Source: Dyadobacter fermentans (lineage in GTDB: Bacteria > Bacteroidota > Bacteroidia > Cytophagales > Spirosomataceae). From it: a stretch of DNA of 64,000 nucleotides. The stretch spans positions 62,001 through 126,000 of the forward strand of contig NZ_JAHXBN010000015.1 in NCBI RefSeq assembly GCF_019924045.1, read 5' to 3'. Shown here piece after piece: positions 35,857 through 45,529 of this stretch; position 1 is the stretch's first letter, and each line of letters begins with the position of its first letter. The translations under genes were made by a program, and so were the position numbers. The notes beneath the pieces are model-generated. The model did not search any database, was not told where the DNA came from, and was given only the letters and a program-made list of their open reading frames with translations.

Positions 35857-36083
35857 TACATGTAATCTTTTAAGTCGTCCAGTGGAGCGTTAAAATCGTC
35901 CGGGATTTGGTACCCTTTTTGAGCCAAACTCCCAATTCTGACACCTTTCACCTTCTTTTCCGGCGCAATCGGCTTCTCCTCATTCATAAACAAAACAACA
36001 ACCTCCGATTTCTCAACGGTTGGTGGCGTTTCTTCCAAAGTCAGAACGCCGTTCTCATAGGTTCCCTTTACTGCTGTGTACAT
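35856..36083 (-). CDS. VapB-like antitoxin
   Basis: A 75-residue partner of the PIN toxin. The N-terminus (TAVKGTYENGVLTLEETPP) has the beta-rich opening of AbrB/DUF2281-like antitoxins. The C-terminal part (KGYQIPDDFNAPLDDLKDYM) should wrap the toxin. The subfamily is not certain. Confidence 0.82.
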   Translation of the reverse strand: MYTAVKGTYENGVLTLEETPPTVEKSEVVVLFMNEEKPIAPEKKVKGVRIGSLAQKGYQIPDDFNAPLDDLKDYM

Positions 36084-36105
36084 AATTCGCCATCATAGGT
36101 TTACT

Positions 36106-36113
36106 CAAATTTA
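36106..36113 (-). promoter_or_regulatory. Possible -7 box of the vapBC-like operon
   Basis: The minus strand reads TAAATTTG, matching TAnnTTTG, 22 bp before the antitoxin start. The RelE-type operon at 8.8 kb uses the same box at a near-identical distance. Confidence 0.45.
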
Positions 36114-36162
36114 ACGATTTTTACAGACAAACAGACTGTCTTTGGCAGGCGGTTCATTTAAG

Positions 36163-36205
36163 TAATCCCGGTAATTTTAAATTGAATTTTAAAATACCGG
36201 GATTA
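36163..36205. repeat. Long AT-rich hairpin between vapB and prmA
   Basis: TAATCCCGGTA (36163-36173) and TACCGGGATTA (36195-36205) are perfect inverted arms. The AT-rich middle also pairs with mismatches. It lies between divergent genes, so it is not a simple terminator. Confidence 0.6.
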
Positions 36206-36269
36206 ATCGTCCCGATTCCTGAAAATTTTCAACACCTTCAACCCCAATTTTTACCAATAACCAATAACA

Positions 36270-37106
36270 ATGAATTACATCGAACTGGATTTGAAAGTAG
36301 ATCCCGAGTTTTCGGAGATATTAATGGCGGAACTGGGCGAGGCAGGGTTTGAATCGTTTGTCGAAACCGACGAAGGATTGCTCGCCTACATTCAGGAGGC
36401 CGATTTTGACGAGCAGGCAATCCACGATTTAACAGCCAAATACCTGGATTTAACGACAATAGCGGCAACCTGGAAATCGTTAGAAAGGAGAAACTGGAAC
36501 GAGGAATGGGAGAAAAGCTACGAGCCGATCGAGGTGGGAGACCAGGTTCGCGTGCGGGCAACGTTTCATGAGCCCGATCCCTCTTTTACATACGATTTGC
36601 TGATCCAACCCAAAATGTCGTTCGGCACAGGACATCACGAAACGACTTGGCTGGTTATGAACGAGCAACTTAGTCTGCCACATGAACGTCTTTCGATCAT
36701 GGATGTAGGTTGCGGGACGGGAATCCTGGCAATTCTGGCGCACAAACTCGGCGCTTCACACCTGCTGGGCTTCGATATCGACGAATGGGCCGTGGAGAAC
36801 ACCCGCGAGAATTTCGCGATGAATGGGCTTCCCGCCGAGTCGGAGGTATTTCAGGGGACGATCCAGGATGTACCGGAGGAGAAAATTTTCGGGGGTGTCC
36901 TGGCCAATATCAACCGGAATATCCTGCTGGCGGAAATTCCAACCTATGTAAAGCATCTGGAACCGGGCGGCTGGCTTGTCACCAGTGGATTTTATGAAAC
37001 GGATCAGGCCGATATTGAAAAATGTGCCTCGGAAAACGGCTTGAAAAAGCTCCGCTCCAATACACGTAACCAATGGGCAACCGTTGTTTTTGAAAAAATC
37101 AAATAG
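36270..37106 (+). CDS. prmA: Ribosomal protein L11 methyltransferase
   Basis: PrmA methylates L11 using S-adenosylmethionine. The 278-residue protein has an N-terminal substrate-recognition domain (MNYIELDLKVDPEFSEILMA) and a methyltransferase core with FGTGHHETT, IMDVGCGTGILAILAHKLGA as the SAM-binding motif, and VLANINRNILL. The size is usual for the Bacteroidota form. The gap to the next gene is 38 bp on the same strand. Confidence 0.95.
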   Translation: MNYIELDLKVDPEFSEILMAELGEAGFESFVETDEGLLAYIQEADFDEQAIHDLTAKYLDLTTIAATWKSLERRNWNEEWEKSYEPIEVGDQVRVRATFHEPDPSFTYDLLIQPKMSFGTGHHETTWLVMNEQLSLPHERLSIMDVGCGTGILAILAHKLGASHLLGFDIDEWAVENTRENFAMNGLPAESEVFQGTIQDVPEEKIFGGVLANINRNILLAEIPTYVKHLEPGGWLVTSGFYETDQADIEKCASENGLKKLRSNTRNQWATVVFEKIK

Positions 37107-37144
37107 TCCATTAGCTAATTGCTGAAAGCTAACAGCTACAAACC

Positions 37145-40100
37145 ATGAAGATATTTCGCTTTGCTATACTGCTTTACCTGCTGACTTTTATCGGAAAAAA
37201 CGCAACTGCACAAGGTGTTAAACTGTCGGACGACCCCGCACAGTTTATGCCGCAGCTCCGGAAAATTATGGACGGCAGCCGGAACCCGCAATTCATCCGC
37301 TCGACGGCCCAGCTGGATAGCGTCTGGATGTCGGCGATTAATGCACAACAGCAGGCGAAATTCATCGGGATTGTCAAAACGCAGGTGGCAAAAGGGCAAA
37401 AAGGAGGGCCGCTGTTGGCGTTGCTTATCCGAAATACGCATGCACTGGCCAAAAAATCGCCGGATAAGCTGGATGGTTTCCTGGATGTAGCAACTAATGC
37501 CGGGGAGCAATACGACGCGAAAACCTTCCAAAAGGTACTTCAAACGAGCCTTCCGATTACCGAAAGCAACAAATTGTACGCCAGCAACTATAATACGCTC
37601 TATTTACTGGGCGGGAATTTCAAATACAGGTTCGATACGAAAGCCGACACGACCGTGGCCAAAGAAACACAGGCCGCCAACGACGGCTGGGATACGCCGG
37701 TGGATTCCAATTTCGTGATCGCGCCTACGAAACCTGCCCCGCTGCCCGTGATCGCAGGACCGCTGATGGATCTTGAAAATGCCACTTTTGCGATGGTTGC
37801 CGGCGGCGATTCGGTCGTTTTCGGGCCGGCAAATGGTAGCGTCTCGCTCCGCGATGGCGTGTTTGTGGGTAAAAGCGGCAAATTTACCTGGCAAACCGCA
37901 GGTGATTCGACCATTTATGCAGACCTCGACGCCTTTTCTTTCAATATAAACCATCCTAAACTGGTTGCCGAAAACAGTACACTGCATTCGGACAATTACC
38001 TGGCGGCACCGGTGAAAGGAACGGTGGAGTACCGTGGCGTCAAACGCATCAAAGGACAACCGGCGCAATACCCCCGCTTCGTTTCGAATGATATCGATGC
38101 CAAGCTGAAAGAAGTCCGCAAGAATATCGATTACAAAGGCGGCTATTCGCTCATTGGTTTGGACCGGTATAGCTCCGCTCTGAACGACAAATACTCTACC
38201 ATTAAAGTCAAATACCAGGAGAAACCTGCATTCACGGCGCGCAGCAAGCGTTTTGCGCTCAAAGATTCCGTTTTTACCGCCAATTGGGCATTATATTCGA
38301 TGCCGCTGGGTGGGGATTCGCTGATTCACCCGGGCGTTACATTTAAATATAATGACGACGAGGGGCTGGTAAGGCTCGGCCGAATGGATAAAACCGACTA
38401 CGGTCCGCTTCCCTACCGCGATTCTTACCACAAAATGAATATCTGGTCGCAGGCCATGCGCTGGCGTTTCCCGACCGATAAGGTGGAATTTTTGCGGATT
38501 AATGGCAAAACAGAGGTGCCGGTCCGACTCGAATCTTTCGATTATTTCAAAAAAGAGCGTTTCAGGGAAATCAATAAGGAGTTTGGCTTCCAACCGCTGA
38601 TTATGGCCGCGAATTATGCGCAAACGACCAAAAAAACGGCCTTCCTCCCGGAAGAACTGGCAACAAAATTCAAGCAGAACCCGAAAATCATCCGTAACGC
38701 ACTGCAAAGGCTTACGCTCGACGACTATTTCATTTACAATAAAGAAACAGACGAATACGCATTGAGTAAAAAGGGCGTGATGTACGTCCTGGCAAACCTT
38801 GACAAGGCCGATTATGACAATTTCCAGGTAAGCGGCCAGTTTGCAGCCAATGACGAGGTGGCCAATGCGACGATTTACCTGCCCGATACCATGCTCACGG
38901 TACTGGGCGTTTCGAGGTTCATCGTCAGCGATTCTTTGAAAATATATGCCGTTCCTTCCGATAAAAAGGTGATCATCGGTAAAAACCGCAATTTTACCCT
39001 CAACGGGCAAATGGTCGCATCCAACTACCAGTTCCGCGGCCAGAATATCAAATTCGATTATAACCAGTTCTTCGTGAATGTAGCGCCATCCGATTCCATC
39101 ACGTTTACGCCGCGCGATAAATTTGCGAAAGGACAGAAAGGTGAAGTCGGCGGGCACGTGAAGTACGAAAAAGGCGGTACGTTCTACCTCAGCGACCCGA
39201 AAAACAAATCGGGGATCCAGAAAGGCATTAAAAAATCACCGAGGCTCGTCGTGCCTGACGGTATGATCGTGTACTTCGACCAGCCCGAACGAGGGACGGT
39301 ACTTTACCCGCGGGAGGTATTTTTCAAGATTCCCAAAATCGATATGGATGGTCTCGATCAGCGCGACGTGATTTTCGAGGGTACATTTAATTCCAACGGC
39401 ATTATCCCGCCAATCCAGACCATCCTGAAAAGCATGCCCGACAACTCGCTCGGTTTCGACTACAAACCTCCGGTTACTGACATGAAACTGTATGAAGGTA
39501 AAGCATTGGCGAAGTTTACGGATACATTGACAATGGATAATTCCGGCTTGCATTCGAAGGCGGTGTTGAAATACTTGTCGGCTTCGATGAATGCCAAAAA
39601 TATACTGCTTACCTCCGATTCGCTCATGGCGACCGGCGATGTGGCGAGCATTAAGGAGGCTACCATCGGCAAAGGTTATTTCCCTGCCGTTGCGCTGAAA
39701 GATTATGCATTAAAATGGTACCCTAATGCGGATAGCATGTTTATCAGCACCACCGGCAAATCCTTCACATTCCACCAGGGTACTACCAACCTCGAAGGCA
39801 GTTTGCTCCTGCGCTCGACGGGTTTGTATGGTAATGGCAAATTGAAACGTGCTGATTCTGAACTTACTTCTCCTGATATCAAATTTAACAAGGACGGTTT
39901 TCTGGCTAATAAGTCCGCATTTGCCATCAATAGCGCGGATGTAAAGTCGACCAAAAAATTGCTCACCGGCAACAATGTCAACGTCGATTTCAACTTCAAA
40001 ACCGGCATTGCCAACTTTGTGACCGATGAATCGGGCTTTGGCAATGATTCTTCGGGTATGCAAATCCCGACCGCTTCCTACCAGACGCTCATCGGGAGCG

Positions 40101-41830
40101 CGAAATGGGATATGACCAAAAAGACGATCCTGATGAAAGGTTTGGGTGAAACATCGTCCTACACCTCCACGGATCCCGATCAGGAAGGTCTGACTTTTAA
40201 TGGCTCCGAGGCGATCTATGACATTGAAAAAGTGACTTTGAATATCCGGGGCGTCCCTTTCATTCAAACTGCCGACGTGAAAATTATCCCGGATCGCGGC
40301 ATGGTAGCCGTGGATAGCAAAGGTAAAATCGTTCCGCTGAAAAAGGCCCGCATCGAGATCGATACGCTGAATGTCTCACACCACCTGCGAGACGCCGACA
40401 TCCGCATCGACTCCCGCAACCACTTCGAGGGGTCGGCCACTTACCAATACATTACGGCCCGGAAGGATACATTCAATATCAAAATGCAGAATTTCGAGCT
40501 CGTGGAAGTAGGTGCAGGGGAAGAAGGCAAGCGCAAACCGAAGGATAAGGCCGCTACCACCCCAGGCGTTAAATACTACACCACCGCCCGCGCAGACATT
40601 AAGGAGGCCGAAAATCTCTTCCTTTCGCCCCGCATTCAATACAAAGGAGCGATTAACCTCGTGGCTTATGAGCCTTCGCTGAAACTGGATGGTTTTGTAA
40701 AACCGGTGATCAAGTTCCGCAAAGACTTTCAGAGCTCGTGGATCGTGTACCAGGATTCTCCGGGCGAATCGGTTTCCATTAAAATCAATAAAGACCTTAA
40801 AAACGAGCACGAAATCCCGCTTTCGGTCGGGTTGCATTATAACGAAGCCAAGGGTATGTACATGAGCTTCCTCTCGCCGAAAGATTCGGACGGCGACGAG
40901 GATATTTACCAGGCGCAAGGTAACCTGAGCTATGATGAGGATAAAAAAGCATTCCGCGTGAACCCGCCGCCGGGTGCCGACGGCCTCATCGACGAGGGCA
41001 ATGCACTGACTTTCGACGATAAAACCGGCCTCGCTACCTTCGCAGGGCCATTCAAGCTGATGCAGGCCAACTGGCTGCAAACCGTCGGCAGCGCCGAAGT
41101 GCAGGTGGACAGTTCGAAATTCCGTTTCAACACCATGTTGCTTTTTAACGCGCCTGCATTGACGCCGATCGCACCAACGCTCGCAGCGAAAATCGTCGAA
41201 ACGAACCTCGCAGAGTCCAATAGTACCGCAGCCGACGACGATCCGGACCAGCTGAACCGCAAACTTTCCGCATTGATCGGCCCGAAAGGTGTCGACGCTT
41301 ATATGAAGCTGACTGCCGGTGGCTATAAGCCGATTTTCGAAGCCTCTCCTGCCCTGGACATGCCTATGGTGCTTTCAAATGTGAACCTGCACTGGTCGCC
41401 TGTGCACAATGCGTATTACTCGCAAGGGCCTATCGGCGTGTCGCATTTCGGCCGCAACAATATCAATGCGCAAATGACCGGCGTGCTGGAACTCCGCCGC
41501 GGCGTCGAAGGCGATGAATTTAGTCTTTATTTGGAGGCCTCTCCGGACGTATGGTATTATTTTGACCTGAAAGCCGGTGAGCTGGGAGTCGTTTCTTCGA
41601 TGCTGGATTTCAATGACGAGATCGTCGCGAAGTCTAAGAATGTGAAATCCAAGGACATGACGCTCGTGAGCATTGGAACTGAAGAGAAGGAAATGTTTGT
41701 TAACCGCTTCGACGATTTCTATCAGCCTGCCTTGAAGAAAGCGAAGCTCGTGAAAACTGCGAAGAAGAAGGCAGCGCCATCCCAAGCCGAAGAAAAGAAG
41801 AAAAAAGCAGAACCGACAGAAGGATTCTGA
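37145..41830 (+). CDS. Very large exported protein of unknown function (1561 aa)
   Basis: I do not recognise this protein. It begins with a signal peptide (MKIFRFAILLYLLTFIGKNATAQ), so it is exported. It has no further membrane helix, and it ends in a Lys/Ala/Glu-rich tail (KKKAAPSQAEEKKKKAEP). The body is mostly predicted beta: many alternating short strands such as DGVFVGKSGKFTWQTAGD, FTLNGQMVASNYQFRGQNI and LLLRSTGLYGNGKLKRADSE. This recurring strand pattern recalls OstA/LptA-like or AsmA-like beta assemblies, but that is only a resemblance. It sits between prmA and plsY with a 38-bp gap upstream. No sorting domain is seen at the C-terminus. It may be an envelope-biogenesis factor. Confidence 0.85.
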   Translation: MKIFRFAILLYLLTFIGKNATAQGVKLSDDPAQFMPQLRKIMDGSRNPQFIRSTAQLDSVWMSAINAQQQAKFIGIVKTQVAKGQKGGPLLALLIRNTHALAKKSPDKLDGFLDVATNAGEQYDAKTFQKVLQTSLPITESNKLYASNYNTLYLLGGNFKYRFDTKADTTVAKETQAANDGWDTPVDSNFVIAPTKPAPLPVIAGPLMDLENATFAMVAGGDSVVFGPANGSVSLRDGVFVGKSGKFTWQTAGDSTIYADLDAFSFNINHPKLVAENSTLHSDNYLAAPVKGTVEYRGVKRIKGQPAQYPRFVSNDIDAKLKEVRKNIDYKGGYSLIGLDRYSSALNDKYSTIKVKYQEKPAFTARSKRFALKDSVFTANWALYSMPLGGDSLIHPGVTFKYNDDEGLVRLGRMDKTDYGPLPYRDSYHKMNIWSQAMRWRFPTDKVEFLRINGKTEVPVRLESFDYFKKERFREINKEFGFQPLIMAANYAQTTKKTAFLPEELATKFKQNPKIIRNALQRLTLDDYFIYNKETDEYALSKKGVMYVLANLDKADYDNFQVSGQFAANDEVANATIYLPDTMLTVLGVSRFIVSDSLKIYAVPSDKKVIIGKNRNFTLNGQMVASNYQFRGQNIKFDYNQFFVNVAPSDSITFTPRDKFAKGQKGEVGGHVKYEKGGTFYLSDPKNKSGIQKGIKKSPRLVVPDGMIVYFDQPERGTVLYPREVFFKIPKIDMDGLDQRDVIFEGTFNSNGIIPPIQTILKSMPDNSLGFDYKPPVTDMKLYEGKALAKFTDTLTMDNSGLHSKAVLKYLSASMNAKNILLTSDSLMATGDVASIKEATIGKGYFPAVALKDYALKWYPNADSMFISTTGKSFTFHQGTTNLEGSLLLRSTGLYGNGKLKRADSELTSPDIKFNKDGFLANKSAFAINSADVKSTKKLLTGNNVNVDFNFKTGIANFVTDESGFGNDSSGMQIPTASYQTLIGSAKWDMTKKTILMKGLGETSSYTSTDPDQEGLTFNGSEAIYDIEKVTLNIRGVPFIQTADVKIIPDRGMVAVDSKGKIVPLKKARIEIDTLNVSHHLRDADIRIDSRNHFEGSATYQYITARKDTFNIKMQNFELVEVGAGEEGKRKPKDKAATTPGVKYYTTARADIKEAENLFLSPRIQYKGAINLVAYEPSLKLDGFVKPVIKFRKDFQSSWIVYQDSPGESVSIKINKDLKNEHEIPLSVGLHYNEAKGMYMSFLSPKDSDGDEDIYQAQGNLSYDEDKKAFRVNPPPGADGLIDEGNALTFDDKTGLATFAGPFKLMQANWLQTVGSAEVQVDSSKFRFNTMLLFNAPALTPIAPTLAAKIVETNLAESNSTAADDDPDQLNRKLSALIGPKGVDAYMKLTAGGYKPIFEASPALDMPMVLSNVNLHWSPVHNAYYSQGPIGVSHFGRNNINAQMTGVLELRRGVEGDEFSLYLEASPDVWYYFDLKAGELGVVSSMLDFNDEIVAKSKNVKSKDMTLVSIGTEEKEMFVNRFDDFYQPALKKAKLVKTAKKKAAPSQAEEKKKKAEPTEGF

Positions 41831-41965
41831 TGTGATTAGCAGCATTTACAATAGTTTCTGCTAATTTTTGAAAAATAGTATACTGAAATGTAGTTTTACA
41901 CCACATTCGCTTGTAAAATCCTCCAACTATCGTATTTTTGAGAAAAACTTTTTGTAATTTAAATT

Positions 41966-41973
41966 TATCTTTG
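41966..41973 (+). promoter_or_regulatory. Possible -7 box of plsY
   Basis: TATCTTTG matches TAnnTTTG, 11 bp before the plsY ATG, which would give a very short leader. A second candidate (TATTTTTG) lies near 41932-41939. Confidence 0.4.
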
Positions 41974-41984
41974 AATAGTACAAA

Positions 41985-42635
41985 ATGAGTGTTGCCTTAT
42001 TAATAGTTGCGATTGTTGCTGCTTATTTGCTGGGTTCCATCCCAAGTTCAGTCTGGTACGGCATTGGGTATTTTGGAATAGATGTAAGGAAACACGGCAG
42101 CGGTAACGCGGGTGCCACCAACACGTTCCGGGTATTAGGCAAACGCGCTGGGACAGTTGTAATGCTCATCGACGTACTGAAAGGCTGGACGGCCACTTGC
42201 CTCGCGTCCATGCTTTTCTACATGAACGAAATCGGCGAAACCGAGCTCCTGATGTACAAGATCATCTTCGGAATCATCGCCATTATCGGCCACATCTTCC
42301 CTGTTTTCGTGAATTTCAAAGGCGGTAAAGGCATTGCCACGCTGCTCGGAATGGTACTCGCCATTCACCCCGAGCTGGCTTCCGTTTGTATTACTATATT
42401 TATTCTGACACTAATAGCATCTCAGTACGTATCGCTGAGCTCGATCCTCGCGACGCTGGCGTTCCCGGTACTTTCCTGGACAGGTGCTTTCGGGCACCCT
42501 GAGCCGTTGCTGGTTGTTTTCGGGTTTACGATGTTCATCCTGGTTGTTTTTACACACCAGAAGAACATTGTCCGCCTGCTCAACGGCAATGAGAACCGCG
42601 TCAACATTTTTGCGAAATCGAAAGCGCGCAGCTGA
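41985..42635 (+). CDS. plsY: Glycerol-3-phosphate acyltransferase PlsY
   Basis: PlsY moves the acyl group from acyl-phosphate to glycerol-3-phosphate, the first step of phospholipid synthesis. The 216-residue membrane protein has the three catalytic motifs: GSIPSSVWYG, KHGSGNAGATNTFRVLGKRAG and FKGGKGIAT, with about five membrane helices around them. The C-terminal end after the last helix (LLNGNENRVNIFAKSKARS) is usual. Confidence 0.95.
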   Translation: MSVALLIVAIVAAYLLGSIPSSVWYGIGYFGIDVRKHGSGNAGATNTFRVLGKRAGTVVMLIDVLKGWTATCLASMLFYMNEIGETELLMYKIIFGIIAIIGHIFPVFVNFKGGKGIATLLGMVLAIHPELASVCITIFILTLIASQYVSLSSILATLAFPVLSWTGAFGHPEPLLVVFGFTMFILVVFTHQKNIVRLLNGNENRVNIFAKSKARS

Positions 42636-42662
42636 TATTCTTAATCTAACCCTTTTTAATCC

Positions 42663-42698
42663 TAACCCCTGAGGCACAACCTTAGGGGTTATTTTTTT
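42663..42698 (+). terminator. Rho-independent terminator of plsY
   Basis: TAACCCCT and AGGGGTTA form an 8-bp stem around a 13-nt loop, followed by seven T. Confidence 0.85.
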
Positions 42699-42740
42699 AA
42701 CTTGACCGCCGATTCAGTAAAGACTAAAAACAACTATTCA

Positions 42741-44102
42741 ATGCAAGAATATATTGAAAAGAACCGTGACCGGTTTCTGAACGAATTGCTCGATTTGCTT
42801 CGCATTCCATCGGTAAGCGCCGATTCGAAGTTCAAACCCGACATGCTCAAAGCCGCGGAATATGTACGCGACCGCATTGCCGAAGCCGGTGCCGACCGCG
42901 CTGAAATTTACGAAACCGAAGGCCACCCGGTTGTTTACGGTGAAAAAATAGTAGATCCTGCATTACCGACAGTGCTCGTTTACGGCCATTACGACGTGCA
43001 GCCGGCCGATCCGTACGAACTATGGAACTCTCCGCCCTTCGAGCCGGTGATCAAAAACGACCGCATTTACGCACGCGGCGCCTGCGACGACAAAGGGCAG
43101 TTTTATATGCATATCAAAGCCCTTGAAATCATGCTTGCTACGGGTACGCTCGCGTGTAATGTGAAGGTAATGATTGAAGGAGAAGAAGAAATCGGGTCCT
43201 CGAATCTCGGGACATTTGTCCGGAAATATAAGGAAATGCTGCAATGCGATACGATCCTTATTTCCGATACGAGTATCATTGCGAATGATGTTCCGTCGAT
43301 TGAAACGGGTCTGCGCGGGCTGACCTATGTCGAAGTGGAGGTAGTAGGCGCCAATCGTGACCTGCATTCAGGTGTGTATGGCGGCGGCGTAGCCAATCCG
43401 ATCAACGTCCTTTGCGAAATGATTGCGTCACTGAAAGATGAGAACGGCCACATTACCATTCCCGGCTTCTACGATAAAGTGCAGGAATTGAGCGCCTCTG
43501 AGCGCGCGGCACTGAACGCTGCGCCATTTGATTTGGAAGAATATAAAAGAGACCTCGAAATCGACGACGTCGCGGGTGAGCGAGGCTACACAACCATCGA
43601 AAGAACCTCCGTACGCCCTACTTTGGACGTAAACGGCATCTGGGGCGGCTATATCGGCGAGGGCGCGAAAACCGTGCTTCCGTCGAAAGCACACGCCAAG
43701 ATCTCCATGCGCCTGGTACCACATCAGAACGATGACGAGATCTGCAAAGTTTTTACCAAGCATTTTGAATCCATCGCACCTGCTTCTGTAAAAGTGAAAG
43801 TGGTACCGCACCACGGCGGCCTGCCATATGTAACACCGACCGACTCCGTTGAATACCGCGCGGCCGAACTAGCCATGGAGGAGTCGTTTGGTAAAAAACC
43901 AATCCCTACCCGCGGGGGCGGCAGCATTCCTATTGTGGCGCTTTTCGAGCAGGAATTGGGCTGCAAGAGCATTCTGATGGGCTTTGGACTGGATATCGAC
44001 GCCTTGCATTCACCGAATGAGAGCTACGGGTTATTTAATTATTACAAAGGAATTGAGACGATCCCGCTGTTTTTCAAACATTATGCGGAATTGAAGAAAT
44101 AA
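42741..44102 (+). CDS. M20 family dipeptidase
   Basis: A 453-residue zinc peptidase that probably hydrolyses dipeptides. The metal-site motifs are present: YGHYDVQPADPYELW with His, RGACDDKGQ with Asp, IEGEEEIGSSN with the catalytic Glu, and GFGLDIDALHSPNES with a late His. The lid domain sits between about 210 and 330. I took the ATG at 42741 (MQEYIEKNRDRFLNEL) over a TTG 39 bp upstream that lies just after the plsY terminator. No signal peptide is present, so it acts in the cytoplasm. Confidence 0.93.
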   Translation: MQEYIEKNRDRFLNELLDLLRIPSVSADSKFKPDMLKAAEYVRDRIAEAGADRAEIYETEGHPVVYGEKIVDPALPTVLVYGHYDVQPADPYELWNSPPFEPVIKNDRIYARGACDDKGQFYMHIKALEIMLATGTLACNVKVMIEGEEEIGSSNLGTFVRKYKEMLQCDTILISDTSIIANDVPSIETGLRGLTYVEVEVVGANRDLHSGVYGGGVANPINVLCEMIASLKDENGHITIPGFYDKVQELSASERAALNAAPFDLEEYKRDLEIDDVAGERGYTTIERTSVRPTLDVNGIWGGYIGEGAKTVLPSKAHAKISMRLVPHQNDDEICKVFTKHFESIAPASVKVKVVPHHGGLPYVTPTDSVEYRAAELAMEESFGKKPIPTRGGGSIPIVALFEQELGCKSILMGFGLDIDALHSPNESYGLFNYYKGIETIPLFFKHYAELKK

Positions 44103-44103
44103 T

Positions 44104-44134
44104 AAAAGGGTGACATCGCTGTCACCCTTTTTTA
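44104..44134. terminator. Bidirectional terminator between the M20 and TPR genes
   Basis: AAAAGGGTGAC and GTCACCCTTTT form an 11-bp stem with a 6-nt loop and T-runs on both sides. It overlaps the last codon of the convergent gene. Confidence 0.9.
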
Positions 44135-45358
44135 TCTCTTCCTCCGCTGCTCCCGCTTCATCTTCTTCAAATTCGCAATCGCGGCCTTCGCTTCCTTGTC
44201 CTGGCTCGACTTTTTATCGGCCCGGTCGTCGGCGAGCTTATAATAGCGGAGGGCCTCATCGTAGTCCTTTTTATGCTCGGCGATTTTGCCCAAACCCAGC
44301 AGCGAGGAAACATAATATCCTGCATTCAGCGAATTGGTCTGCGTTGAATAGTCTATGGCCTTCTTGTAATACTCACTGGCCGCGTCATAGTTGCGATGGT
44401 AATTCATATTATAGTAAGCCAGCACATAAGCCGCATTCCGCCCGCTTACACCTTCATAGCCCGGCATTCCCTGGCTGATTTTCGTAATGATATTCTGCGC
44501 AGCCTGCTCTGCTTCGGCCATTTTGCCCGTCACAAATGCCGTCCGGCAAAAATACCGCTCGAAATAGGGATTGTTCGGGAACGTCTGCCACATGTATTTA
44601 GCCATTTCGTACGCCTTGCTGTACTCGTTTTCCATACTATAAATCTGCAGAAGGAAATAACGTGCCTCGACGCGCGTATAAAATGCGTTATTCCCCACCT
44701 TTTCCAGTTGCTGCTCACCCAGCTTCTTGTTGCCTTTCGGGAAGAGCGCCAGGATCGGTTTCAGGATCGGGTATTCTTTGGGGACCCACTCGGCATAATA
44801 GTTATAAAGGCCGTCGCCGAACAGCAGTTCCGGCGAGAGGTCACCATTACCCTTGCATTGTTCGAAATATTTCAATGATTTTTTCCCTGCAAAAGCTGCT
44901 TTTGCCCAACTTTCACGCTCGGCATAGAGCCTTCCTTTGAATGCGTAGGCGGCGGCGAGGAAGAATGCAGGTTCAATTTTATTTTCCTGATCGTCGTACA
45001 ACTCTTCTGCGAGCGTAATGGTTGAATCCATTTGCGCGAGAAAGGTCTTATCGTAAGCTTCGTTCTCTGTGTTCGGTACAATTTTCCACCATTCGGCCAG
45101 ACCCATCAAAAAATGAGGCATAGGATGCTTGGGGTACCGGTATTTGAGCCACCGGAACTCCACGTCCGCTTCGTAGAACTGGTAATTGTACAATTTATTG
45201 ATCGCCTCGGTCGACTCAATCTGCACCCCGGGATTTTGGAGAACCATCGCATACTTCTTGTCCAGCTCGGCCGAAGAATATAATTGCGCGGTCGCAATGT
45301 GGCTTGTAATTACAGTTAAGCAGCAGAATATGATTATGTTAACAACTGATCTTCTCAT
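44132..45358 (-). CDS. Exported TPR-repeat protein
   Basis: A 408-residue protein with a signal peptide (MRRSVVNIIIFCCLTVITSHIATAQ) and a run of tetratricopeptide-like helix pairs through most of its length, for example YNYQFYEADVEFRWLKYRYP, FFLAAAYAFKGRLYAERES, YYNMNYHRNYDAASEYYKKA and KKDYDEALRYYKLADDRA. It has a lysine/arginine-rich end (LKKMKREQRRKR). It probably works as a periplasmic scaffold. No partner is clear from the context. Confidence 0.88.
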   Translation of the reverse strand: MRRSVVNIIIFCCLTVITSHIATAQLYSSAELDKKYAMVLQNPGVQIESTEAINKLYNYQFYEADVEFRWLKYRYPKHPMPHFLMGLAEWWKIVPNTENEAYDKTFLAQMDSTITLAEELYDDQENKIEPAFFLAAAYAFKGRLYAERESWAKAAFAGKKSLKYFEQCKGNGDLSPELLFGDGLYNYYAEWVPKEYPILKPILALFPKGNKKLGEQQLEKVGNNAFYTRVEARYFLLQIYSMENEYSKAYEMAKYMWQTFPNNPYFERYFCRTAFVTGKMAEAEQAAQNIITKISQGMPGYEGVSGRNAAYVLAYYNMNYHRNYDAASEYYKKAIDYSTQTNSLNAGYYVSSLLGLGKIAEHKKDYDEALRYYKLADDRADKKSSQDKEAKAAIANLKKMKREQRRKR

Positions 45359-45529
45359 AGCAGGGGTAAATCTGTCCTATTAACGCCGGATTTATATTTT
45401 GCGTTTGTCAGCGGCCCGGTTTTTAAAAAAAGAGTTAATATTGACCCTCAGAGTATTTAACACGCTCCGGCGCCCGGATTCCAATAAACATTTTGTCATC
45501 TGTTGGAACTTGATTCGCAGTTCAAAATT

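Noticed and set aside
37145..41830. LptD or TamB homologue
   Set aside because: The beta pattern is only suggestive. There is no C-terminal barrel, no N-terminal anchor helix and no recognisable motif of either family.
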